A stretch of DNA of 64,000 bases from Porphyromonas bennonis DSM 23058 = JCM 16335. GTDB taxonomy: Bacteria > Bacteroidota > Bacteroidia > Bacteroidales > Porphyromonadaceae. A program made the position numbers and the translations under genes. The notes below the pieces were generated by a model. The model ran no database searches. It was given only the letters and a program-made list of their open reading frames with translations, and was not told the DNA's origin. Below, piece by piece: positions 7,152 to 16,513 of the stretch (the first letter of the stretch is position 1; each line of letters begins with the position of its first letter). The stretch spans positions 44,589-108,588 of the forward strand of contig NZ_AQWR01000001.1 in the NCBI RefSeq assembly GCF_000375645.1, given 5' to 3'.

Positions 7152-9326
7152 TCAGTCTGGAAGGGTGTAGCTAAAGCCTATCATCAGCCTTGGTCCGTCG
7201 TAGGCAAGATGATAGAGGTAATTGCCTGACCCCTGGTAGAGCTTTGTAGGGGTATTAAGTAGGTTGTCTCCACGGAAGACAAGTAGGATACGATCTGAGA
7301 ATCTGGCGTGTGCTTCTGTGGAGAGGCGTAGGGATGAGTTCTCGTAGAGATCATCACTGGCACTCTCTCCCACACTGACACACCGGTCTGAGGCGTAGTC
7401 CCCTGTGACCGTCACGCCCCACAGTTCAGTCGTGTAGTCTATGGAGCTGATGAGGCTATGGCCCGCAATACCAAGTAGGGGGATTCGCTCTCTTCGGGCA
7501 TAATGTAGGGTCTCTACGGGCGAAGTGTCCGATCCTATAAGTCGGTACTTCAGCCTCACCCCGATCGGTCTCAGTAGCGGAGAGGGCAGGTGGCTCAGTT
7601 TGTAGCGCGCTTCCAGGGTCAGTCCAAGAGACTGAGCAAAGGGCGCATTACAAATTGTCTCCAGCGACCAGTGCCCATCCGTGGGAACTGCACTCTTCTG
7701 TCGAGGAATCACCTTGCCGAAGTCTTCTCGAGTGAGGTCCGGATCCACATATCTGTAGAGGTAGTCCTGCGATCCGATCCAGTCGAATGAGGCAGAGAGA
7801 TGGTTTTCCTCCCATTCCTTACGGACGGCGGCGCTGATAGACATCCGATACTCGGGTCGCAGTCCCCTTTGCCCCATCTCCACAGTGTGGTCGGTACTCG
7901 AGTGTTTGTTGTAGGGGATCATCCCCTTGTAGGGAGGCAATACCTGATCGGTGGAGAGGGAGAGAGAGGAGAGCCAGCCGCTGTCGGCGGTGTGGTCAAG
8001 GGAGAGGTAGGGGAGGAGGGCAAGGTACTGCCTGGCGTCGGAGACATCATCGCCTGCTCTATTCTCCACCACTGTGTGGCAGAGATAACTGAGTCGATAG
8101 CCTCTGATGGTGCTCCCGAGCGTCAAGGAAAGCCGATCGGCGAGCAGGTTACGTCGCCACTCGACCAGCCCCTCAGCCTGATTGGTCACTACGTCGAAGC
8201 TAGCAGGTAGATAGCTGGGGATATTTGGCGAGCGAGAGAAACTCTTCTCGTCCCATGTGTCTAAGTCGTGCACATATCGGTGATCTACTAGGGAGCCGAG
8301 ACTGTAGAGCACCCCTCTTCCGCCGAGGTAGGCGGCATCAGTGAGATCTCGCTTCGGCATGGAGGCAAAGGTAGGGAAGTGGGCGCCGAGCAGTGGATAG
8401 ACCTTCTCAGATGTGTCGTTCTCCGAAGCGTGCAGACGCCTACCGGAGAGGAGGAGGGTCAGAACGCCCTCTGCCAGTTCTACATTCAGCTTTGCCTTAG
8501 CACCGTAGCTGATCTCACCGAGGTGAGTTGTTTTCTCACTGATCTTGCGGAAACCGTACGACCGCTCGCTTACCTCCTCATACGATAGTCGAGGGAGGTG
8601 TCTGGCTCCGATCTCAGTCCTTACCTCAGTGTCCGGCAGGTGGTGAGCGACCACCCGCTCATTGGGGCAGTCTTCCTCATAGAGCTGATGGTCGATCGAC
8701 CAGGAGAGATGTGCCGAGGAGCTTGGCAGACGGTGGTCACCGGAGAGAGTAAGCCCGCCGGTCCATTTTTGCTTCAGTCGTGCACCGTTCCATCCGGGGT
8801 AGCGGTCTGGTAGAGCCCCGCCGGCTCGAGTCAGTCGCTCCAGCTCGCCTGAGTACGTGGTATGACCCTCTACCTCAAGAGGTACGATATTATTGATCCC
8901 GAGGTGATACCGCTGATCCCAGGTGTCCTGAAGCTTGAGGTTGCCGCTGAGGTTGACCCAGTCCCGATTGGAGACGATCCAGTGGAGAGTCCCTCCGGCG
9001 AAGAGCCCCATCCGACGGCTTTTAGTGTGTCTCAGCTGATAGTTTCCGATATAGCGATTGTGCAGTCCCCCGGTCCAGTTTGCCCTCATCTCATCATCGG
9101 TCTGAGTCCCGTCCTTGTACGAGAGGTTGTAGTCGATATTGAGCCTTGGGGTGAATAGGGTGCTGCTTCCCCTAAGACTGACTTCGCCGATTGGGTGGAG
9201 TTGGGGGGCAACAACGCCGGCCGAAGCAGAGAGAGTGAGGTGATTCGTCTCTTGAGCAGTAGCCGCAAGTGGTAACAACAGTAAGAGGAGAACTGCGACA
9301 GTGAGTCTATGGAGAGGGTAGCGCAT
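7152..9326 (-). CDS. Outer-membrane beta-barrel, TonB-dependent-receptor-like but without a plug domain
   Basis: 724 residues with a cleavable signal peptide (LLPLAATAQ). Immediately after it the chain is a succession of amphipathic beta strands (for example RLNIDYNLSYKDG, SASFDWIGSQDYLYRY), with the TonB-receptor C-terminal signature RGDNLLNTPTKLY and a terminal aromatic strand (LMIGFSYTLPD). No CarboxypepD-reg/CNA-B domain and no recognisable plug region precede the barrel, which itself starts within about 40 residues. Probably an outer-membrane channel or receptor working with the beta-helix lipoprotein 4 nt downstream and the DUF5686 protein 12 nt upstream. Could alternatively be a degenerate receptor. 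Confidence 0.7.
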   Translation of the reverse strand: MRYPLHRLTVAVLLLLLLPLAATAQETNHLTLSASAGVVAPQLHPIGEVSLRGSSTLFTPRLNIDYNLSYKDGTQTDDEMRANWTGGLHNRYIGNYQLRHTKSRRMGLFAGGTLHWIVSNRDWVNLSGNLKLQDTWDQRYHLGINNIVPLEVEGHTTYSGELERLTRAGGALPDRYPGWNGARLKQKWTGGLTLSGDHRLPSSSAHLSWSIDHQLYEEDCPNERVVAHHLPDTEVRTEIGARHLPRLSYEEVSERSYGFRKISEKTTHLGEISYGAKAKLNVELAEGVLTLLLSGRRLHASENDTSEKVYPLLGAHFPTFASMPKRDLTDAAYLGGRGVLYSLGSLVDHRYVHDLDTWDEKSFSRSPNIPSYLPASFDVVTNQAEGLVEWRRNLLADRLSLTLGSTIRGYRLSYLCHTVVENRAGDDVSDARQYLALLPYLSLDHTADSGWLSSLSLSTDQVLPPYKGMIPYNKHSSTDHTVEMGQRGLRPEYRMSISAAVRKEWEENHLSASFDWIGSQDYLYRYVDPDLTREDFGKVIPRQKSAVPTDGHWSLETICNAPFAQSLGLTLEARYKLSHLPSPLLRPIGVRLKYRLIGSDTSPVETLHYARRERIPLLGIAGHSLISSIDYTTELWGVTVTGDYASDRCVSVGESASDDLYENSSLRLSTEAHARFSDRILLVFRGDNLLNTPTKLYQGSGNYLYHLAYDGPRLMIGFSYTLPD

Positions 9327-9338
9327 CTGAATGTTACG

Positions 9339-11768
9339 TTAAAAGTCAACTCGAAGCGTGCCGCGGACCGCCCAAGGTGATCCTTGACTGTACGCACCCG
9401 GTGCCGTCAGTCGGCGATAGACATCGATGCGTCCCAGCTTTAGGATATTCTCCAGACCGAAACCGACCTCTACATAGCTCTGGTGGCGCATCTCTGTGGC
9501 AATCGTGGGAAGGATGAAAATGTCCGTCGCATGTGCTTGCTGATTAAGCTTAGACGTGTTGCCGTAGAGATAGTTGAGACTCCAGACACCTCGTAAGCTC
9601 AGCTTATTTAGCAGCGGGATCCTATTTAGTATCAGTCCCCTCATATGCCATTGTGCGAAGAGTGTCGCCCACTCGTCTGCCACATACTCCAGTGGGTAGA
9701 GGATCTTAAATCCATTGTCGTGGAGGGAGAAGCCCCTATTGGTCGGCGGAATGTACAGGAGAGGGAAGGGAACCGTATTCCATAGCTTGCCCACCGTTGC
9801 TTGGTAATCCATGCGTCCCCAGATGCCCAATGGCAACCGCTGCTCCAGTCGGATCTCCGTTCGGTGTCGGAGGTACTCCCCCCCGAGTACGCGGGCGGCG
9901 GTCTCGTGCTTGAGGAAGAGCACCGGGTACTCCCGCTTGATCAGGTCCTTGAAGGGCGAGTGTCGCTCCATCGACCCGGGACGGATCCTCTCTCCGGGCG
10001 CCCAGCGAACCTCCACTCCGGCGGCGGAGTCTGTGATCGACCACTGGCGCAGCAGGTCTCCATCCCGCTGCACCTTCAGGTAAGGAAAGCCGTGCTCCGC
10101 CGGGGTGTCGGTCACATGCTGCAGGTAGACCCTCAGCGACAGTGTGGAGCCGTAGTCGTGGAGGTACTGCAGCTGCCAGATATTCCGGTAGGAGCGGTTG
10201 GTGAGATAGGTGGTGCCGAAGTGGTAGTAGGTATTGTCCTGTGGGTCGGTCGCATAGAGCTGACCGGGGGTAAAGAGGTCGTGGCTGTAGGAGAGCTGGA
10301 GCTCGTCCCTCGGAAACTCTTCCCGGAAGTACCCCTTCGGGAGAAACGACCAGATGACGGAGAGGGAGTGCTTCAGCTCCCGGTCTCTGAAACCGTAAGC
10401 GAGATACCCCTCGAGGAAGAATCGCGGAGAGATGTAGCCGGTCGTCCGACCGCCGAGCCGGATCCGGGTACCCTCCACCTCATTGAAGCCAATCATCTTA
10501 GTGATCGGGCCGATGTCGAAGTGGCTTCCACCGAAGAGCTTGTACCGGTCGTACTGTGTCCTTATGTATCCGAGCGATATCATGTCCGCCGCATCTAAGA
10601 GAAAGCGGTAGAGCGGTATTGCCTTAACCTCGGCAAGGAAGTCCTTGAGTCCCTGGTCGGAGGCGAGCATCCGCTCCGTCTCCGGTCTGTATCGCACTGC
10701 GGTGGAGTCGGACGAGAGGTCGGTAATCGCCTGAGGGGCGCTGTAGAGAAGGGTGTCTGACCCGGCTGTCGGAGTCCCCGGGCTGACCACCTCGTGGTTG
10801 TCATAATGCCTCGTCTGCTCCACGTAGAGTGAGAGCAAGCGCCAGTAGAGTCTGAAGGAGAGACTGAGGGTCTCCTCGCTCACCTGTCTCCTATCCGGCT
10901 GAGCGGGATCGTATTCCTGTGTGATGGAGAGTGCATCGACAAAGTTGAGGTTGGTGGACTGAGGGACGATGAGTTCGCTCCTCAGTAGGCGCGGCGGATC
11001 AGTGACGGTGAAGTAGAGATGCCCTCGGAAGGTGGGATCACTCGGTACGAAGGGGAAGAAGGTAACCGTCTGTGCCACCTGCCCTCGCATGACGAGCGTG
11101 TCGGTGAGGTAGTACTTGTACTGACTGAGCCCGTCGGGGCTGAGGGGACTGGCAAAGTGAGTCTGGAGCAGTCGGACATCCCTGCCATAGAGATCGACCT
11201 CCGGGAAGAGTTCCTCGATCGCTACGGTCATTGTCCCGTCATCAAGGGTCTGGTCCAGCCCAGTGTGGCGAGAGTATCGGATCACCTCCCGCCACTGACT
11301 ATCCTCGGCGCTATACCCGTAGTCTGAGATCCGATCTCTGATGGAGAGGGGTAGGACCCACTTCCCATCTAACCGGGAGCGGGTGACGTACTTAGGGAAA
11401 AAGGGGAAGAGAGTATTCAGCCACTTTGCCTTCAGGTCAAAGTTGGCAAGCGAGAGGGTCAGCCGATCAGCCCCACGGAGGTGGTAGCTGTAGTCGATGC
11501 TGTCTCGCCTGTCTCGCTCACTCTCCATCGCATCAAGCACCAGTGCGATGGCAGGATTTCCTTCTTTCCTGTACTTCCCCCGTGGCATCTCCACGGTAAT
11601 ATTGGGTATGGTGAAGGAGAGCGGCACCGAGTCCTGCGTGGTGATGAGGAAACTGTCCCTCTGGGCGGGGTAGTCCTCAGACGCCGGCACTGTCTCTGCT
11701 GAGAGCAGTGCCGGCGTGAGGGTGACAAGAAGTGTCACCATAAATGCTAAGACTAATACCCGCCGCAC
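9339..11768 (-). CDS. DUF5686-family outer-membrane protein
   Basis: 809 residues, signal peptide ending near residue 24 (ALLSAE). The start of the mature part, NPAIALVLDAMESERDRRDSI followed by YHLRGADRLTLSLANFD, matches the conserved opening of DUF5686 proteins. These normally carry an N-terminal carboxypeptidase-regulatory-like domain, which seems absent here. The C-terminal half is rich in beta-barrel strands (YISPRFFLEGYLAYGFRD, YVEVGFGLENILKLGRIDV) and ends RGTLRVDF, a typical outer-membrane terminal strand. Molecular function of the family is unknown to me. It starts 27 nt after the nitroreductase stop and precedes the barrel and beta-helix genes. The long plus-strand ORF at 9801-10598 is a shadow of it. 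Confidence 0.75.
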   Translation of the reverse strand: MRRVLVLAFMVTLLVTLTPALLSAETVPASEDYPAQRDSFLITTQDSVPLSFTIPNITVEMPRGKYRKEGNPAIALVLDAMESERDRRDSIDYSYHLRGADRLTLSLANFDLKAKWLNTLFPFFPKYVTRSRLDGKWVLPLSIRDRISDYGYSAEDSQWREVIRYSRHTGLDQTLDDGTMTVAIEELFPEVDLYGRDVRLLQTHFASPLSPDGLSQYKYYLTDTLVMRGQVAQTVTFFPFVPSDPTFRGHLYFTVTDPPRLLRSELIVPQSTNLNFVDALSITQEYDPAQPDRRQVSEETLSLSFRLYWRLLSLYVEQTRHYDNHEVVSPGTPTAGSDTLLYSAPQAITDLSSDSTAVRYRPETERMLASDQGLKDFLAEVKAIPLYRFLLDAADMISLGYIRTQYDRYKLFGGSHFDIGPITKMIGFNEVEGTRIRLGGRTTGYISPRFFLEGYLAYGFRDRELKHSLSVIWSFLPKGYFREEFPRDELQLSYSHDLFTPGQLYATDPQDNTYYHFGTTYLTNRSYRNIWQLQYLHDYGSTLSLRVYLQHVTDTPAEHGFPYLKVQRDGDLLRQWSITDSAAGVEVRWAPGERIRPGSMERHSPFKDLIKREYPVLFLKHETAARVLGGEYLRHRTEIRLEQRLPLGIWGRMDYQATVGKLWNTVPFPLLYIPPTNRGFSLHDNGFKILYPLEYVADEWATLFAQWHMRGLILNRIPLLNKLSLRGVWSLNYLYGNTSKLNQQAHATDIFILPTIATEMRHQSYVEVGFGLENILKLGRIDVYRRLTAPGAYSQGSPWAVRGTLRVDF

Positions 11769-11795
11769 GATGACTATGTGCTAAGCGTACAAGGA

Positions 11796-12410
11796 TTACT
11801 CGGAGACCACGCGGAGGGTCTTCGAGAGTGGCAATTTCTCCTTCTCCTCACCCGTGTCGCTATTCATCCCGTCAAAGACCAGCTCAGCAATAAATCGATA
11901 CTCCGACGGCACCCCAGCATCCTCTCGCACCCGATCGTCATCGAGACCATTGTAGTGCTGGAGATTGGCGCCAAGGCCCAGCCCAACCAGTCCCAGCCAA
12001 GCGGCATACTGGTGTGAGCCCTGCACCTGCTCAGCCCATAGGGGGAAATTGTGCGCATAGGTCGGGAAGCGTTCCTGAAGTGACTTCGTCACCTCCTCGT
12101 CGTCAAAGAAAAGCACTGTACCTGCTGCATTACGAAACCCTCGGATCTTATCTGCAGTGCCGTCGGCATACTTCTCTTCGCCTAACTTTTCGATGAGTAG
12201 ACTCTTGATCAGATCCCAGTGACGGCGGTGCGCAGCCCCGGTGAGGAGTACCATACGGACCGGCTGAGAATTAAAGGCTGATGGGGTAGTGAGTAGAATA
12301 TTCCCCAGCAGCTCCTCCACCTTCTCGATCCCGGTAGGATGGGAGTCATTGAGGTCATACTGCGAGTGTCGGGTGAGGATCGGCTCCTCAGACTGTATAA
12401 ATCCTTTCAT
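11796..12410 (-). CDS. Nitroreductase family protein (Frm2/YdgI-like)
   Basis: 204-residue single-domain FMN-dependent oxidoreductase, cytoplasmic. SAFNSQPVRMVLLTG near residues 44-58 is the conserved FMN-binding start of the nitroreductase fold. AGTVLFFDD, NFPLWAEQVQGSHQYAAW and GLGLGANLQHYNG follow in the order seen in the fatty-acid-repression-mutant (Frm2) subgroup. The physiological substrate is uncertain; the family reduces nitro groups, quinones or other electrophiles with NAD(P)H. It lies 38 nt after dacA with no convincing promoter in between, so it is probably part of the folP-dacA transcription unit. Confidence 0.85.
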   Translation of the reverse strand: MKGFIQSEEPILTRHSQYDLNDSHPTGIEKVEELLGNILLTTPSAFNSQPVRMVLLTGAAHRRHWDLIKSLLIEKLGEEKYADGTADKIRGFRNAAGTVLFFDDEEVTKSLQERFPTYAHNFPLWAEQVQGSHQYAAWLGLVGLGLGANLQHYNGLDDDRVREDAGVPSEYRFIAELVFDGMNSDTGEEKEKLPLSKTLRVVSE

Positions 12411-12448
12411 TTCTTTGTATCAAAAAGTTATTGTTCCAATGTAAGATC

Positions 12449-13270
12449 TCACGCTGCTGCCGGAGCCAGTATCGGTCCAATAGTCGAGAGATCGGAGAAG
12501 TCTGAAGAGAGGAAGCGGCGCAGTCCGTCGGAGTCGACCTGGCGAACGATCTCCCCGCGGTACGCTATGGTGATCTCCCCGCGCTCCTCACTGACGATGA
12601 TGACGCGAGCATCCGACTGCTGACTTACCCCCAGTCCGGAGCGATGGCGCAGGCCCATCTCCTTTGGCAGCGAGCTGCCATGGGCGACAGGCAGGATGCA
12701 GGCTGCGGCGAGGATGTGCCGATCCCGGATGATCAGTGCTCCGTCGTGGAGCGGAGACCCTTCGTAGAATATGTTCTCCAGTAGTCGCGAGTTGACATCC
12801 GCATTTAGCAGCTCACCGGTGTGTGCTATCGGTGTTAGGTCGACGTTATTCTCAATGACGATCAGCGCCCCCACCTTCTTCTTCGCCATACGGAGGCAGG
12901 CAAAGGTCATCATCGCAATGTACGAGGCCTCCTGCTGCTTCGCCTGGTCGCGCTTGCGCTGACGGAAGATCTTCTCCGGAGAGAGCCACTTATTCGTCGA
13001 GCCCAGCAGGGTGAGGAAGCGCCGTATGTCGTCCTGGAAGAGGATCACCAGCACCAGCAGCCCCATCCCCATCATATAATCCATGATCCGCCCCATGAGG
13101 CGCATACTGAGGATCCGGGAGAAGAGCACCCACATCATCACGAAGGTAATGATGCCGACGAGGAGCGTGCTATTGCCCCCCTTGCGCAGCGCCCTGAAGA
13201 GATAGTAGAGCAGGACGCTAAAGAGAAGTATGTCGAGTACGTCGACGAAATTAAAGGATAGCCACTCCAT
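12449..13270 (-). CDS. dacA: Diadenylate cyclase (c-di-AMP synthase, CdaA/DacA type)
   Basis: 273-residue membrane-anchored enzyme that joins two ATP into cyclic di-AMP, a second messenger for potassium/osmotic and cell-wall balance. Three N-terminal TM helices (residues about 10-80) precede a DisA_N catalytic domain containing the DGA motif in SPLHDGALII (near 172) and the RHR motif in GLRHRSGLGVSQ (near 208). Both are needed for ATP binding and catalysis, and both are intact. Starts 17 nt after folP, as in many Bacteroidota, so probably co-transcribed with it. Confidence 0.95.
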   Translation of the reverse strand: MEWLSFNFVDVLDILLFSVLLYYLFRALRKGGNSTLLVGIITFVMMWVLFSRILSMRLMGRIMDYMMGMGLLVLVILFQDDIRRFLTLLGSTNKWLSPEKIFRQRKRDQAKQQEASYIAMMTFACLRMAKKKVGALIVIENNVDLTPIAHTGELLNADVNSRLLENIFYEGSPLHDGALIIRDRHILAAACILPVAHGSSLPKEMGLRHRSGLGVSQQSDARVIIVSEERGEITIAYRGEIVRQVDSDGLRRFLSSDFSDLSTIGPILAPAAA

Positions 13271-13287
13271 ACATAGTAGGATACTAC

Positions 13288-14175
13288 TTAGTCGATCGGC
13301 TTGGCGTCCTCGTCAGAGAGTCGGCGAAGCTCCTGATACATACGTACGCACTCCACGCACTCACGCACATCATGCACCCGCAGTATGTGTGCCCCATGAA
13401 GGAGTGAGTATGTGTTGAGGAAGGTGGTCCCATTCAGCGCCTCAAATGGAGTGTATCCAAAGAGCTTATAGATCATGCTCTTCCGGCTGATGCCCACGAG
13501 AAGTGGGTACCCAAGGTCGCCCCATTTGTCGAGGTCCGCCATCATTTCCCAGTTCTGCTCCGTGTTTTTCGAGAATCCAAATCCCGGGTCTACGATGATA
13601 TTCTCGTCCCTCATACCGAGCTCACGAGCCTTCTGCAGCTGACTGAGTAGCTCCGTAATAGCTCCGTCGGCGACTCGACCATCGTAGTGGAGCTGCTTCT
13701 GCATAGTCTTGGGTGTGCCCCTCATATGCATCAGGATATAGGGAACGTCGAGCTGTGCTGCCGTCGGGAGCATCTCTGGGTCAATTAGTCCGCCGGATAT
13801 ATCGTTAATGATATCGGCACCGCCTTCCTCAATGCACCTGCGAGCCACCTCCCCGCGGAAGGTGTCTACACTGACAATTACATCGGGATAGTGGCGACGT
13901 ATAGCGGTAAGCACTTCATGCAGCCGTCGCCACTCCTCCTCTGGGGAGACGTCGTCCGCATCGGGTCGGGAGGAGTAGCCCCCCACATCGATGATCTTGG
14001 CTCCCTCAGCGATGATCCTGTCGATACGCTCCTCGACAGCTTCCTCCCCCTGGATACGGCTCCCGGCATAGAAGGAGTCCGGCGTATGATTGAGGATGCC
14101 CATGACGACGGGCTCCTCGGTGAGATCCAGGACTTGACCCCTGACACGCAGTGTGCAGTGCTGATCAGACTTCAT
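13288..14175 (-). CDS. folP: Dihydropteroate synthase
   Basis: Condenses p-aminobenzoate with dihydropterin pyrophosphate in folate synthesis. I place the start at the ATG ending at 14175 (MKSDQHCTLR, 295 aa). The frame stays open further upstream, but that extension would run across the promoter. Family motifs: MGILNHTPDSFYAGS (pterin pyrophosphate loop), IIDVGGYSSRPDA, VSVDTFRGEVARRCIEEGADIINDIS-like segment, and DPGFGFSKNTEQN. Promoter TAGATTTG with TTG 20 bp upstream precedes it, leaving a leader of about 57 nt. dacA follows after 17 nt. Confidence 0.95.
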   Translation of the reverse strand: MKSDQHCTLRVRGQVLDLTEEPVVMGILNHTPDSFYAGSRIQGEEAVEERIDRIIAEGAKIIDVGGYSSRPDADDVSPEEEWRRLHEVLTAIRRHYPDVIVSVDTFRGEVARRCIEEGGADIINDISGGLIDPEMLPTAAQLDVPYILMHMRGTPKTMQKQLHYDGRVADGAITELLSQLQKARELGMRDENIIVDPGFGFSKNTEQNWEMMADLDKWGDLGYPLLVGISRKSMIYKLFGYTPFEALNGTTFLNTYSLLHGAHILRVHDVRECVECVRMYQELRRLSDEDAKPID

Positions 14176-14235
14176 GGTAGGTGAGTTTCTTATATAACTA
14201 TGACTTGGCGGCGACCTGTTGTGTCGCTCACAAAG

Positions 14236-14266
14236 CAAATCTAACTTTTTCCGCTCGGCTCCCCAA
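14236..14266 (-). promoter_or_regulatory. folP promoter
   Basis: Minus-strand TAGATTTG (14236-14243) with TTG (14264-14266) 20 bp upstream. It lies in the 566-bp folP/pgm divergent region, whose other contents are array B and the pgm promoter; I see nothing in 14270-14450. Confidence 0.75.
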
Positions 14267-14454
14267 AATTGCCCGCAACCTTTTGCCTTCCTTAGTTCAC
14301 TATACACCACCAGTCTATAGGAAATGAATGGGACTTTGCTGCAGAATGGCAGGGCAAATGCAATAGATCCAACCATCTAAATCCGACCGTCTCTATGAGG
14401 TGAATATAGATCAACTCAATAGTCTGGTTTCCAGAATAAAGTGATCCGCTAATT

Positions 14455-14536
14455 CTGTTACCGATATTAGCATTCACTATTACCGGTATTAGTGCTGAGT
14501 AATACCGACTATAGTTTGGACTAATACCGGTATTAG
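14455..14536. repeat. Palindrome array B (4 units, 22-bp period)
   Basis: Units at 14455-14470 (CTGTTACCGATATTAG), 14477-14492 (CTATTACCGGTATTAG), 14499-14514 (GTAATACCGACTATAG) and 14521-14536 (CTAATACCGGTATTAG), with spacers CATTCA, TGCTGA and TTTGGA. The third unit carries the asymmetric GACTATAG half-site also seen in arrays D and G, and in C on the opposite strand. The right edge lies 71 bp before the pgm -7 box. Confidence 0.95.
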
Positions 14537-14606
14537 TTTGATGGCATCACCATACGGATTTGGCGCGACAGGTCTGTACCGGATTATGAGGGTAGAGAAA
14601 AAAAGG

Positions 14607-14614
14607 TACATTTG
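14607..14614 (+). promoter_or_regulatory. -7 box of the phosphohexose mutase gene
   Basis: TACATTTG, full match to TAnnTTTG, giving a leader of about 125 nt. No clear TTG about 20 bp upstream. Confidence 0.6.
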
Positions 14615-14741
14615 TGTGTGGATGGATTGTGGCGGTCCCACAAAGAGTGGGCTCTTCCCATCGATCCCACTCAGAGTGACACTCACGGTGTCAGTAGTAC
14701 GAAAGAATATAATAATCACATACTATAATCGTAACATTGCT

Positions 14742-16493
14742 ATGGCAGTATCGGAAAGCTTAATCGCCTCGGCACGTGAGAGGGCTCAGAAGTGGCTCTC
14801 TGAGGACTATGATGAGGAGACACGCCGTCAGGTGCAGCGGCTCCTGGACGCAGAGGATCCGGCGGAGTTGGTCGATGCCTTCTACCGGGATCTTGAGTTT
14901 GGCACCGGTGGTATGCGGGGCATCATGGGTGCCGGGACCAATCGTATGAATAAATACAATATCGGTGCTGCCACTCAGGGTCTCTCCAACTATATGATCA
15001 AGGAGTTTGGCGAGGACGCAGACCTTAAGGTGGTCGTTGGCTACGACGGACGCCACAATAGTACGACCTTTGCTCGTATCGTGGCTGATGTCTTTACTGC
15101 CAATGGCATCCGAGTATACCTCTTCAAGAGCCTCCGACCTACGCCGATGATCTCCTATGCGATTCGTCACTTCGGCTGTCAGAGCGGAGGGATGGTAACC
15201 GCTTCTCACAATCCGCGCGAGTACAATGGATTTAAGGTCTACTGGGAGGATGGGGCCCAGATCATCGCACCTCATGATAAGAATATCATTGGGGAGGTGA
15301 ATAAGATCCGCTCCGTACGTGACATCAAGTTTGAGGGACGAGAGGATCTGATCACGATCATCGATGAGAGCTTCGATAAGCAGTACATTGATGCTCTGTT
15401 GACGACTCGGCTGACTCCAGAGGCGATCAAGGCTCACCACGACCTCTGCATTGTCTACACACCGCTTCACGGTACCGGCAGCCAGATAAATGTCCGTGCT
15501 ATGGAGGCGGCTGGATTTGACAACATCCATCCGGTCAAGGAGCAGATGGTGGTCGATGGGGACTTCCCCACGGTGGACTCACCCAATCCGGAAAACCCTG
15601 AGGCGATGAAGATGGCGCTGGATCTGGCTCATCAGGTGGATGCCGATCTCGTCCTTGCCTCGGATCCCGATGCCGACCGTCTCGCTGTGGGGTGTAAGGA
15701 TAATGAGGGGAAGTATGTCCTACTCACCGGCAACCAGACCTGCCTCCTCTATGCCTACTATGCGATCAAGCGTCATCAGGAGATTGGTGATCTGTCCGAG
15801 AGTGACTATCTCGTCAAGACCATCGTGACCACCGACCTGATCCGTAATGTGGCTGAAGCAGGTCACGTCGAGCTCTACGACTGCTACACCGGCTTCAAGT
15901 GGATTGCCAGCGTGATGAGGCAAAACGAAGGCACCCGTCGCTACCTCGGTGGTGGTGAGGAGAGTATCGGCTATCTCTGGGAAGACTTCGTCCGCGATAA
16001 GGACTCTGTCTCAGCCTGTATCATTATGGGAGAGATCTTCGCCTGGGCACTGGAGCAGGGTATGACGCTTTATCAGCTTCTCGACAAGATCTATCTCGAG
16101 TATGGCTACTCCATCGAGAAGACCATTAGCGTGGTGCGTCCCGGCGTAACCGGTGCTCAGGAAATCGAGGATATGATGAAGAACTTCCGTCATCACCCCC
16201 TCCAAGAGCTTGCAGGCGAGCAGGTGACGGAGGTATTGGATTACTCCACACTGGAGGGTAGAGATCAGGTGAGTGGCGAGACCTACACGCTTGACTTCCC
16301 CACCACGTCCAACGTCCTTCAGTTCTTTACCGCTAGCGGCACCAAGCTCTCTATCCGCCCGTCGGGAACGGAGCCTAAGATCAAGTTTTACATTGAGGTA
16401 CATGCTTCTCCGAAGGATTCTGATCAACTGACCGAGGCACGCCGTACCTGCGACGAGCGTGTAGAGGCGATCCGCAAGCAGCTCGATATCTGA
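14742..16493 (+). CDS. Phosphoglucomutase/phosphomannomutase (alpha-D-phosphohexomutase family)
   Basis: 583-residue cytoplasmic enzyme interconverting hexose 1- and 6-phosphates. I start at 14742 (MAVSESLIASAR). An upstream in-frame ATG at 14538 would lie within the promoter region and adds an unrelated extension. Four family elements are seen: the phosphoserine loop GGMVTASHNP (near 153), the metal-binding DPDADRLAVG (near 308), the sugar-binding GGGEESIGYL, and the C-terminal phosphate-binding RPSGTEPKIKFYIE. Length fits the long (PGM2-like) subgroup. It supplies glucose-1-P/mannose-1-P for LPS and glycan precursors. Glucose versus mannose preference cannot be told. Confidence 0.93.
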   Translation: MAVSESLIASARERAQKWLSEDYDEETRRQVQRLLDAEDPAELVDAFYRDLEFGTGGMRGIMGAGTNRMNKYNIGAATQGLSNYMIKEFGEDADLKVVVGYDGRHNSTTFARIVADVFTANGIRVYLFKSLRPTPMISYAIRHFGCQSGGMVTASHNPREYNGFKVYWEDGAQIIAPHDKNIIGEVNKIRSVRDIKFEGREDLITIIDESFDKQYIDALLTTRLTPEAIKAHHDLCIVYTPLHGTGSQINVRAMEAAGFDNIHPVKEQMVVDGDFPTVDSPNPENPEAMKMALDLAHQVDADLVLASDPDADRLAVGCKDNEGKYVLLTGNQTCLLYAYYAIKRHQEIGDLSESDYLVKTIVTTDLIRNVAEAGHVELYDCYTGFKWIASVMRQNEGTRRYLGGGEESIGYLWEDFVRDKDSVSACIIMGEIFAWALEQGMTLYQLLDKIYLEYGYSIEKTISVVRPGVTGAQEIEDMMKNFRHHPLQELAGEQVTEVLDYSTLEGRDQVSGETYTLDFPTTSNVLQFFTASGTKLSIRPSGTEPKIKFYIEVHASPKDSDQLTEARRTCDERVEAIRKQLDI

Positions 16494-16513
16494 GCTTTTT
16501 AATTTAAGAAACA

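Noticed and set aside
9801-10598. Plus-strand 265-codon open frame
   Set aside because: Lies wholly inside the DUF5686 gene on the other strand, has no family motifs and an Arg/Val/Glu-rich composition typical of antisense frames in GC-rich codons.
14455-14536. Arrays as MITE or insertion remnants
   Set aside because: No target-site duplication or shared long flank is visible; spacers differ while palindromes are kept. Not fully excluded without a genome scan.
14538-14741. 68-codon N-terminal extension of the phosphohexose mutase
   Set aside because: The extension would cover the -7 box and has no similarity; MAVSES at 14742 fits the family.
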